DNA of 64,000 nucleotides from Rhynchopus euleeides (lineage: Eukaryota; Euglenozoa; Diplonemea; Diplonemida; Diplonemidae), in NCBI GenBank assembly GCA_963210315.1, contig OY723261.1:806001-870000 (forward strand), read 5' to 3'. The translations under genes were made by a program, and so were the position numbers. The notes below the pieces were generated by a model. It searched no databases, was not told where the DNA came from, and saw only the letters and a list, made by a program, of their open reading frames with translations. Of this stretch, positions 10,418 through 22,400 are shown piece by piece (positions within the stretch are counted from its first letter, which is position 1; the number at the start of each line of letters is the position of its first letter).

Positions 10418-13400
10418 TTACACAGCACAGACTGCGGCAACAACAAGCGTGCATAGCAGATACAGCACGCCCTGCTCTGGAAAGGCAGGCGCGCTGAGGG
10501 GGACCCATGAGACCGGGGGTGCCGTTCCTGGCTCCGACGTCAGTGGCAACTGCGTCTCGTTGAGGAACACTGGCTCCTCGGTGTCTGGCGCTGCCGTCTG
10601 TGGGGCGGGGGTTGACGGGACCGGCGTGGGAGGCACCGTGACCAGGGGTGTGGTGCTCAGCGCGGAGAGGGTTCCGTTGAAGGGCACGCCGTAGGCGTTG
10701 AGCGGGGACGACCCCTGTTCGACAGACTGCAGGAGGGCCGCGTCGAGCGACGCCATGTAGGACCCGATGCTGACGCCGTTGAGCAGCTCGGCTTTGTAGA
10801 TCAGTGATACCTCATAACCAGCGACCTGCTGGACAGAGGCATCGCGGGAAGCCGCCCCAGCAGGGAGCGTTTCGCAGTAGGAAGGGTCACCGTTGTTCAG
10901 GACACATAGGGTCTGGACGACAACCTGGCGCACCCCCTGCACGAGGTTGGACAGTGTACCCGCAAGGGCCGATGCGTTGTTGCGGAGGGACCGCAGTGCT
11001 GTCATCGCTTCGAATTCGGTGTCAAATGTCGCTGTAGTCAGCGAGACATACACCACCGCTGCGGTGGTGTTGCGCTGAGGCGCCTCCACACGCCCCTTCC
11101 ACGTGCCGCGGTATCCTGTGGGTGTGTAGGTGAAGGCAACCTCCAGCACATCGCAGGTCCGTGACACGGCAATGCCCTGCAGGCTCGCCTGACCCTGCGC
11201 CGTCCGCAGCCCTGGGATGTCCACCCGGATCGCAGATGGGTCGTTAGGGTCGCGTGGCCCTGCAAGCGTCTGCTTTGAGATGTCCGACAGACACGACGTG
11301 GCAACACTGACGTCCTGCCCCCTGTCGCCCAGCAGCACGCTGCCCGTGTCGTCCACAAGGTAGATGGTGTAGTCACAGGCAAGGGGGCGGCACGCTGCCT
11401 CCACACGGATAGAGGCAAACACCCTGTACGACACAACAGCGCTCTCCTGGAACCCATCTGCGGACACGGAGAAGCGGACGTGCTCTGTGCGTGTGATCAT
11501 CGGGTAGCCGCCCCCCTGCCGCACATGCAGGTACCCCTCAAACCGTCCAGCCACCGAGAGCTTCTCCAGGAGCTTCGCGGAGGTGAGCGATGTGACGGCA
11601 ACGCGCTGCCTGCAGGTGGCAGGATAACCCGGGCAGGGAACAGCGGTCTCAGCCACAAACATGGGAATCGGTGCGTCGACCCTGCTGCCATGGCTGTCCA
11701 GCACAGTGACGGTGATGCGGACGGTGTTGCCCAAGACTTGCTCCCCGTCGACCACGATCTGCGCCCTCTGTGGCAGGGGCACATACTGCAGGAAGATTGG
11801 TGCCGACACAGCGCTGCCTCCCTCAAGCTCGAAGAACCACTGCCCGGTGACATCGCCTGGGGGGTTGCCAGGCCCGCCCTTCCGGCGTGCAGCCGCAGCC
11901 TCTGCCGCAGGGACCTGGAGGGTGCCGTGGTGTGCGATGAAGGTCTTGACGCGCACCCCGTTCACTGCGAGATGCACCCGCGTCTCAGCATAGTACTCCA
12001 CGATGCTGTTGGCCGAGTCTTTGATGACGAGGTGCAGCACCTGCCCTGCCCCCTCCTTCACCGCGATGTAACGGGGGTTTGCAGTGGCCCGCACGTCGAT
12101 AGCGTAGAAATTGACGGAGTCCGATGCAACCGTCATCTGCTCGATGCGGCACGACTCTTTGAAGGACCCCAGCACCTCATAGCGCGATTCCACCTGCACC
12201 ACACGCACCTGCTTGAAGCAGGTTGGGATCGAGGGGACCAGCTGCAGCGACGAGACGAAGGGGAGGGCCTTGTCGATGAATCGCGTGCCCGTCAGGTCGT
12301 AGCCTCCGATGCGCAGCGTGACGTCGGCATTCTTGATGACAGTGGCGTAGGCACTTGGTGAGGCGGGGTCGCCCGTCACAGGACTCATGATGCGGTAGGT
12401 CACGACCTGCGCGCTGCTGGCCGGCACCAGCAGGGGGGCGATGGTGACACGCTCGACAGGCACCTTCAGCCGCTGGGCCAGCTGCACTGCACCCGCCACC
12501 TCAAAGCGCATCGCACAGTCGCAGGAAGCACCAGTGACACCCTTGAGCAGCAGGTCAAAGCTTGCCTTGCCGTGCAGGATAGGCACGACTGCCTGCGTCA
12601 GGCTTAGGCTCCCGCATGGGCAGGAGCCCGATGCTGTGACCTCGGTGCCATCCAGCGATGCAGAGAGGCTGCCACGGCCGTCGCCGTTGCTCAGCACCGT
12701 CACGCTGCAGGGGATCCCCTCCTGCAGCGTGCCGCTCTGTGCGCCGCACGACTGCTCCACCTGTGCCGACACGTTGTGGAAGGGCACAGACCACGACAGC
12801 GAGTAGAAAGGGGGCCGGAGGCGGAACACCTTCACCTCGGCGTTGAGGCCCACCTCCTTCAGTGCCGTGGTGTTGAGCGGCACGTTGAGGGCAGGCCCTG
12901 CGAAGGTGAGGGTGGTGCGGAGTGCCCCGTTGACCATGTGGGTGGAGCTGCTGTTGGCAGCGATGAGGGGCGCGTTGGGGATGATCTGTGCGTTCACGGT
13001 GAAGTCGCGGTCGCCGTTCTCATCAGCGGCGTAGAGGTCAAAGTCCCACACGGGGCGGCCGCCCTCGTGGCGTGCAGCGACCTCGTGAGGCACAAGGTGT
13101 GTGGCATGTGTGAGGACAGAGAAGGGGACATGCACGCTCTGCGTGAGGCTGTTGAGGCTGGCAGAGCAGAGGAAGCAGGCGCGCGTTGCCTTCACCAGGA
13201 TGGTGCCCACACCGCCCTTCACGAGGGTGCTGGTGCCCTCGACAGCGTTTCCCGCCTCGAGCGTGATGACGCCCCCGCCGCCGTTGCCGTGTGAGTCGCC
13301 CACTGAGAACAGCAGGCGCCCCTCCCCCTCCCACGCAGGGAAGCCGTTCATGTCGCGCTTCCAGATGGACACAGCGAAGGGGCGGTCCCGGAAGCGGCCC

Positions 13401-16400
13401 CGTGGGGTGCTGGGAGCGAGAGACCAGGAGACGCCGCACGTCAGGACACGGGCCTGGAAGGGTTGTGCTGCTGGTGCAATCTCGGTGCGGAGGGGGAAGG
13501 CAGACCAGCTGCCGTGGGGGCTGAGCCTGTAGTGCACCCACACCTCGCACAGGCTGCAGGGGCGTGTGTAGACGAACTGCAGTGTGGGATCCACGGCGTG
13601 TACCCGGTACTCGCCGTTCGTCTCGCGCAGCACACCGCCGCACGCCTCGCCCGCATCTGCAGGCGTCAGCTCGCGCAGGAAGCCACCGTTCCCGTAGCGC
13701 AGGGCCGCGCTGCCCCCCACCTCAGCACGCCACACGTTCACCACCTTCACCTCCACAGCCGCCCCGTCCACTTTTGCGGCCCACTGCCGCACCCCGAAGT
13801 GCTGCACAGCCTCAAGCGACACCGCAAACACGTTCCCCACGTGGATCACAGACACGTTCCCGCCCCCGACCACCGCAGTCCCGGCACCTGCCGGCAGGCG
13901 TTGGTGCGTCACGTGTGCGCCAGAAGGCTGTGGTGACACCACCGAGAACGGCTTCGTGAACTTCACTCGGTTGGACAGGATCGGCGCCGTGTCGGCTGCC
14001 GTTGGCACCTGTGGTGGTGTCAGGCAGTTCCCTGCAGATGTTGCAGTTGTGTAGCAAAGGTCCAGCCGCAGCGTGCACGCCTCGCACGGTGCGCTGAAAG
14101 AGGCCCACACTGTACTGACACCATTCGACAACTCACTCAGCCCAGACAGAGAGCGTTCAAGACGATTGGGATTCAGTGCAGTTGGCTTGTGCAGCTCCAG
14201 GCTGCCCCCGTTGTTGCATCCTGAGATAGACGGCATCTTCGTGATCCGCACCCGCCCCTGGTATGACCAGGCACGCTCCCCTGCCGTGGTCAGCACCACT
14301 GTCTGGAAGGGGACAGGCATCGCCACTGCCATGCCACTGCCGTATGCCCAGCCTTCGCCCTGCGTGCTGTGCAGCGGCAGCGTCATCTTGTACCCGCCCA
14401 CCGTGGCGTTGAGGACGACGCTCCTGGGGCACTCTGCATACGTCACGGCAGGCAGCAGCTGGAACGTGCTGTACGTCTCCTGCGTGCTGGCCCATGTGAC
14501 TGCAACAGATACCGACGACCCGATTGCCGGCGCCTCCAGCTTGAGGTTGTCTGTGAAGCCAGACTGCGGACTGCTGTATTCCACCACAGCAATGCCGTTC
14601 ACGGTATCAGTCGCATTGCCCAAGGTGAAGGCAGTGCTGGCCCCTGCGCCGCCACGCGTAAAGGAGATAGTCACACGCGTCGCCTCAGAATAGTAGAGAT
14701 ACTTCAGGGTCGTGACCTGGTTGGGCACGGAAAACACCACACCCACCTGGAAGGTATTGCGCTGCGGCGAGGCTGAGCAGGACGAGGTGAGGCCGTTGAG
14801 GGGCGACGGCTGTGCATACCACTGCAGGGACAGCGGCGGGATGATGTCGGGTGTGATGTAGACGTACACAGAGGTGCATGTCTCCACACCACCGCACACC
14901 TCGAACATGGCACGCCGGACGGGGCTTGCGACCTGCCCTGCATACTGCATTGTGAAAGTGCCTTTTGCAGTTGCCTGGTCGGTGGAGACCGTGAACTTCA
15001 CCAGCGCAGAGCCGTATGTGAAAGTAAACTCCCCGAAGGAGTACAGATTCCAAGGATCATGCGTGCTGCTTAGAGGCGATGACGGCGAAGCAAACACGTC
15101 GCCCTCTGCCGCCCACCCGAGTGGCTCGTTGTTGGCTTGTATCTGGAGCAAGCGATCCACCCCGTCGGAGAACTCGAAGTTGAAGCTGACACCTGCCTCC
15201 ACATCGCTCGTCTTCAGGTGCACCTCGCTGTTGCCATTGACAGGCGCGACAAGCACCTTGACGTCACCCAGAAAGATGGGGATGTGGCGCTCGCAGCTTG
15301 TACCTCGTGGGCCTTCGACATACATCCGCATCAGCATGGGCACCGCAAGGTTCCTGTTGCGCTCCAGGACGGCGTTGCGGAGAAGCGCTTCGCCGTTCTC
15401 GACAGTGAAGGTGTAGGTCGACCCAGAGAATCCCACCAGTGCGTACCCCGTGCCGTCCAGCGTCGTGATGTCCATGTCGACAGCGATGTCCGACATCAGC
15501 TGGTTGCCGTTGATCTGCGACACCACCCGGACATAGAAGTTGAAGGGGGTGGACAGCGGTGAGTCTTGCGCAAACGATATGTTCGGCGATTCAATCCCGC
15601 ACTCCAGCCGCATGATGGGCTCCAGCAGGGTGAAGGCCAGTGTCGAGTCTGGGAAGGTCAGGGCATCCACGGACTCCGCACCGGCAGTAGTGTGAAAGGA
15701 TGCTGTGCAGTTGGTGCATGACTGGTTAGTCCGCAGAAGGAACGTCGGGGTCTCGTAAACTGGCACACACGGGTCTGTGAAGATGCACCGCGACGCCTGC
15801 GACGTGTCGGGCAGGAAGGCAATGCCTGGGGCACCCTGCAGCAGGGCAAAGAACGATCCTTCGTGGAACTCGTCGGGCACCCACTCTTCGGCAGAGACAT
15901 ACTGCCCTGCCTGCAGCGACACCTGGATGCCCTCCATGCGATACGTCGTGGCGCTGTTCGGGGTCACTCGCACGCGGTCCCCGATGACGCGCACAGCAAC
16001 ATCGACATGCACAGTGATGACGCTCTTGCCTGCCTTCTCCATCTTCCAGGACAAGCGACACCCGATACCCCGGTAGCAGCCGTAGTTGTTCTTGATCCGG
16101 AACCGGACGTACGCCCCGTGTGCGTCGTAGCTCAGCGGCTGCTGCACAAGAGGGGGCAGTGTCCCGGAGGTGTTGCGACGGCCCAGCGCAGCCGCATCAG
16201 TCGCAGACACAAGAATCTCGTTCCGTGTAGGGGCACTTCCGGTGATGACCCAATCCTGCGTCTCGTCGGCCTCGGTGATGAGATTGCCGTCTGCAGCGAA
16301 AGCACGGATTCGCAGGATGTAGTCCCACGTCGTGAGCAGGTATGAGTGCTGCAGGTTGCCGCTCGACCACACTGGCGCAGGTGGGGTGGTCTGGGAGCCC

Positions 16401-19400
16401 ACGCGGCTGGTGTCGAGCACCGGTGTGATGGTGTCAAAGATAGCAGAGCGGATGTCGCGGCGCGTCACAGCCACATGCACCGTCAGCTGGTGGACACCGC
16501 CGTACTTCACATGCAGCACAGCATGCGATGCATCCACACCCACCAGCAGGCGGGGCAGGGCTAGGTACTCGACACTCCCCTGGGCACCGTATGTCAGGGC
16601 AATGTCGTTGACAGCGGAGTTGATGGCGAAGTCCGTGCCGATTTCACTGCGCACCACTACATCACCGGAGGGTGCGTACTCCCGTAGACCCTGATACATG
16701 GCATCGAACCGCAGGCGGCACACATGGTTGTGGCTGCAAGTCCACGTACTGACGTCCTGCCCGTTGATGAGGAGCTTATCCGGTTCCCTCCGTGCCACTG
16801 CCACCCAATACGGGCTGCTGTGCATGCTCGTCAGATCTGTAGAGTCGCGTGTGCTGAAGCGGATGCCACAACCCCAGGGCGAGGTGGCACACCCAGACGA
16901 GTATTTGATAGTGAACTCAACAGTGCTTCCCTGCCCCGGATCGTACTTCTGCGTCAGTGCGTAAGGCCCCAACCCATAGATCGGACTATTCAGCAGCGAG
17001 CACGACCCCCCCACATTGCTGACGTAAAAGGCCCTCACCGACGCGTTTCCTGTGGGCTCCGCTGCAAGCGTCTCGCAGTACAGTGCTGTGAGGGGCGAGT
17101 CAGGCTGTGGGAGGCTGCACTGCTGCACCTGCACGGCGTGGTTCACACGGCTGCCGCCTTGGATAGACACACGGTACGTCAGAGTGACACCACTGTTGAT
17201 GGTGTGCATTTGCAATGCCGTCTTCAACGAATGGCTGGGTAGGGACGCGTAACGGTCGTACACAGTCTTGTTGAACTCGATGATATGTGTCGTGCTGGTG
17301 AGGATATTGGCACCAGGCGTCGGGTTGCCCGGTGTGTTGTCCAGCAGTGTTTCCACGCGGATGAGCCGCTGTGTCGCTATGGCAGACGGCATCCACAAGC
17401 CACTCAGCCCACCGGACGCCCGGTCGGTACCCCTGTTGTACAGCTGGTACACCAATCCCGCCCGCAGCACATAGTCTGACGATGTCAGCGCCGCCCCATC
17501 CGACTTTTTGTTTGCAGAGGGTGCCAGTGCCTTATACACACACAGCTTGTATGCAGTGAGGCTCGGAAACGCGGTGGGCGGCAGGTTGAACTGATTTGCC
17601 GCAAGCGGCAGGTCGACAGACGCCGCCTCCTGCGACAGGCGCTTCAGGCGGAACCACTCAGGGGGAGACCCAGCAGAGCCGTTGGGCGCCAGGCTTGGCA
17701 GGCCGCAGCTCTTGTCGCCATCGATAATAGACACCAGATCCGCGTGGTACCCCGTGCTGCCGTGCAGGGCGATGCAGTCATTCGAACCGTAGCCAGCAGT
17801 GCCGTCAGAGGTGTTGCCCCCTTGACACCACGACGCGAGCGACATCGCCGCACCATCCGACCCTGTCGCGGCCCGCAGGTCGAACACCATGGCGTTGGTC
17901 AGGGCTGTGTCGACATCCATCTCGAGGAAGGAGGGCTGAACATACAACCCGTCGTCGCCACTGGAGCTGCGGATCCACATCCAGGTCTGGTCACGCACCC
18001 CCAGCACAGGGTGTGCACGCCTGTAGCACACGAGGTATTTGCCGGGGCGCAGGGGGAACTGCAGCATGGCGGACACAACGCCCTCGCCACCCACCTCCTC
18101 CAGGGAGGGACAGCTGCCGTATGTGGTGCCCGCAGTGCATGCGGTATCGTCGTTGGAGGTGCCCTCCACGCCTGGGGAGAGGCAGGAGGCACCAGGCATG
18201 TCAATCCACTCCGCCGCCACGTCGCCCCACGACGCACTCTCAGGCACGCGTGTCTTGGGCACCTTTGCCAGCACCAGCTTGAACAGGTCGTAACGCCCGG
18301 CACGCGCCTCGTACGGCGACAGTGTCGGCGGTGCCGGTGTTGCCGGTGGGGGGACCGGTGTCGTCACAGGTGTCGGTGTCGCCGGAGCGCTGGTTGTCGG
18401 CGGTGTCGGGGTCGGGGGGGCAGGCGATATCGGGGCTGGCGTGCTGGGTGCGTTCGTCGGGGGGACCGGTGTCGGGGGTGACGGTGTGTACAGCGGGTAC
18501 ATCGTCAGCGTGAACCCATGCCCCGGCACCCTGCTGGGGGACGACGTCGCTGCCGAGCTCACAAACGTGCTGCTGGACCCCGCCAGCACCACAGCCCCGC
18601 TGGAGATATTCCCCGTCACGAGGGTGGAGAGGGGGCGGACCTGCGCCGCCACCTCCCAGTGGATGATTGCCGACTGCTTCGTCTGGAACATGCTCTCCTG
18701 CACACCTGCAGCATTCAGCCCAGTGCTCACCACCTGCCCTGCCTTCGGGCCACCGAGCCCACCGTAGTACTGCCCCACCTCCACCCAGGACACGGTGCCG
18801 GCACCCAGGATGTCGCTCTCGCTGAACAGCGTCTTCACACACACCTTATACGTTGTGCGCTTGTCGAAGGGCACCTGGGGCAAGGCAACGATGAAGGCCG
18901 CCTCCCCTGCAGGGCCGTCGGTCGCACCGAGGTTCAGTCGGAACCCATTTGGGGAGGTGGCGCCCAACGACACGTTAGCAAACTCAACCCCGACGTGCAC
19001 GGAGGTATCGTTGCCGCACGGGAGGTGCACGGGGACAATCTTTGCAGAATCGCCCCCCTGTGACACGCTGTCGTCTGTGTTGAACACACCCCCGTCCGAC
19101 CGCGGGGCGCAGTAGAAGGCGCCCTGTTGCTGGGTCACTGTGGCTGAGAAGGGTGTGTGCACCGACTGGCATTTCAGAAGATTGACGGTGAGAACCCCTT
19201 GATTCGTCGGCGCATTCCCCTCAGTGACGAACCACCGGATGCCGTTGTCACGGACGTAGAAAGAGTAGTCTTCGTTCAGCGGGAGGTGGGGGTATTTCCG
19301 GACGCGGTACCACGACATCGAGTCCTCTGTGGCACGCCCCTGCCGCACTACCTGCACACACAAGATGTACCGCCCTGGGTGAGCAGGGACTGTGATGAAG

Positions 19401-22400
19401 AAGTTGAGGAAGTCGTCCGACTTTCCCCTCAGGAAGATATCTGTCGTAGCGCTCATCGGCTCGCCTTCGGTGTGGGCCGCCCGCTGCACGCAGTCGTTGC
19501 TGAGGGACCCGAAGCGGAACTCGACAAGCTTTGCGATGAATGAATCCACCTTGTCGATCTTAAAGCTGTTCAGCTTCAACTCAAACTCCTGATACTTCCC
19601 AGCGAGCAGATGCCCCTTGGTGTCATTCACCAGCCGCGACGGCAGCGGGCTGCTGATCTCGTAGTCTGTCATGTTGGACCCCACGACAAAACTTTGGTTG
19701 AACATCACCCAGTTTGGCGTCCAGAACTGCTTGTAGCAGATCCGGTAGCGGTTCGTCCCATGTGCACCGGTGTCTCTGAAAGCGGGGACACCCAGAACTG
19801 CAGCAGTTTCAAAGACACTGTTGAATACATTCGAATCTGCCGGAACAATACCCTTATACCTCAAGGGCGATCGATTTGCCATCAAACTGACGTACGGCGT
19901 CGGGTGCAGAGCCTCGGTGCTGAACCTCCTGATGAAAGCGTCGCTGGAACAGGGCTCTGCACTGAGAGAAGAGCACGAGAGGTAGAGCTGGTCGTCTGTC
20001 AGACGGATGTCGTGGTTGAGAGGGTTGATGTCGCACGTCGGCTGGCGCGATGCATCGCCAGGGTATTCCGGAATGAGCCTCAGCACGTCTGCCGATGCAT
20101 CGCACCAGCTGGCGCGGGTCTCGGCACACCGCCCCCTCTTGCCAACAGCACCCCTGCCCTCTGCGTCCTTCACGACAAACAAGGCCTCCATCCCGCCACG
20201 GCTCTCCCTCCACTCGACGGAGAAGGAGTCCATCGCATCCCCATCCACCTTCAAGAAGTCGTACCCCGTCCCGTTCTTCCACAGCCTGCTCCACTCTGTG
20301 TTGACATCATCTCCCAGAAACCCGGTCTTCTCGTAGGAAAACTCCTTGAGCCTTTCGGAGGGAACCTCAACCCAATTCCATCCTTTGCTGCGGTGGCACA
20401 CTCTGTAGCTCCCTTGGGGCGGCAAGGTGATGTAGTAAAGAGCTTCATACGTGACCGCCGCATCGTGCGCCGTCCCAAGGCACTGTGTGATGTCGCTAAC
20501 AGCATCGGCATTGTTACATTCCCGGGCCCCTCCATCCGACTGCTGCGCAGCGACAGGAACACGCTGCTGGAAGTGGTAGAAGTTCCCCCCAAACCTCCCC
20601 CGATAGGCCTCCGCTGGGAACAGCCCGCCGTCATGATCGCAGGGCACCCCACTCCTGACGAGGCGCAGCACAGACCCCTGCGCGTCATCCGCGTACCCTG
20701 TGGACGGCTCCCCCAGGTCCCACCTCCGCGTGTCGAGCATGCCCCCTTCATAGTACGATGCATTCACCGTGGCGATGGTGATGGGCCCATAGGTGTTGGC
20801 ACGCGTGTCATTCATGCTCCAATAGAGGTGGCGTGGCGGGTGCTGCTTCGCAAGGTGCTCGTTCCGGTAGGCCGCAGATGAGTTCAGGAGATCCCCCGGG
20901 TCCCCCGGGGCAATTGCGCCCGATGCGACCGCAGCGGCAAAGCTCTCGGGATGCACACTGGTGTTGAAATGCAACCACTTCTTCTGCGGGAACCTCCCAG
21001 ACACGCCGTGCCCCTCCACATCCTTCATAAAGCCGCTGTACGTTGCCTCACCCTCTGGGTCCCAATTCACCGCGCCGTGGAAGGGAAGGACATGGAACCC
21101 GCCGTTCCGCTTGCACTTCGTGACAGCTGTGTCCCTCTCAATGGACTGAGAGCAGCTGGCCCGATAGCAGACGTGCCACCGGGTGCCCGCCTCCGGGATG
21201 TAGAGCGTGGCATAGGCAGTGTTGACGGCCCTCCTGTTGTCGTGGTCTTCGGGGCGGCTGCCACCGCTGTCCCCAGAGGCCGTGGCACCTTGCGGCGCAG
21301 CAGTAGGATCGCCCCTGAGGTCGGTGCTCCCGATGGGGAACTCGGCACCTTCGTTGGCAAACCCGCCGTGCGTCGACCTCCATGGGGTGGTGTCCCCAGT
21401 GCCAGCCCTGATGTTGTGTCGGCCCAACCCGGTGTAGGTTGGGGCATCGAGCCCGGTGTACCAACAGCCGACCGAGGGGAATGTGCCGAAGGACCGCCTG
21501 GTGTAGGCGATGTTGTTGATGTTCGACGTCTCCTCCGAGACGTGGAGGTGTTCGTTGAATTTGTCGGCCGATACAATGCGGAACATGTCACCACCCAGCC
21601 CGCTGCTCCAGTAGTCCTGCACCTCGGCAGGCGAGGAGAGGCCCTGCCAGCCGTTGTTCTCCGGCAGGGTTGCTCGGGTGACGTTGAACACCCCTGAGGG
21701 CTGCGTGTTCAGGAGGCCCTCCTCCTGCGAATCGAACACAATGGTGCCCCACGACTTCGGCGTCAGGTCGTACAGCGTCCACCCGATGACGTCCTCCTCG
21801 ACACGGAAGGAGGGGTTGAACTCGGCGAACATTTTGTCGCGATTCTGCGCGCCCGACTTGCTGTCCAGGTCGTGAGCTGTGTCGTGTTCTCGCGTGCACT
21901 CTGCGTGGTAGGGGTTGCACGGGAATAGCTTCCGCCAGAAGGGGACCGAAGGCAGCGAGTCGTTCTTCCCCAGAAGCACAGCGCGTTGCTGCTTTGAAGA
22001 GAAGCACATGTCGTAGAGATTGTCAAAGGTTGTGTTGGGAGCGACGGCCTGGAGCTCTGGCAGCCTGACGTACACATATGCATGGGAGGTGAATGTGTAG
22101 TGCGGACCTGTGCGCATGTCTCTGTCCAGCCCTGAGTTCAGGGCAAACTCTGCACGGTTCTGTGCGCCATCGCTGTGCACGGTGGCGCCGAAACCGCTGT
22201 ACTCTCCATAGGAGCTCCACTTGTCGACCAGCGGATTGGAGAACCGGGTCCCGAAAAGCCCCACCCCGCCAGTTGTTGCTGCTTCTCGCACGGCAGGGCC
22301 GCCTGTCGCTGACAGGGACCCGTCAGGCTGCAGGTATTCACTGCCAAAGTAGGGGACAAACCGTTCGTGGTGAAGGCGCTCCGACGTGCAGCCCGCCCCC

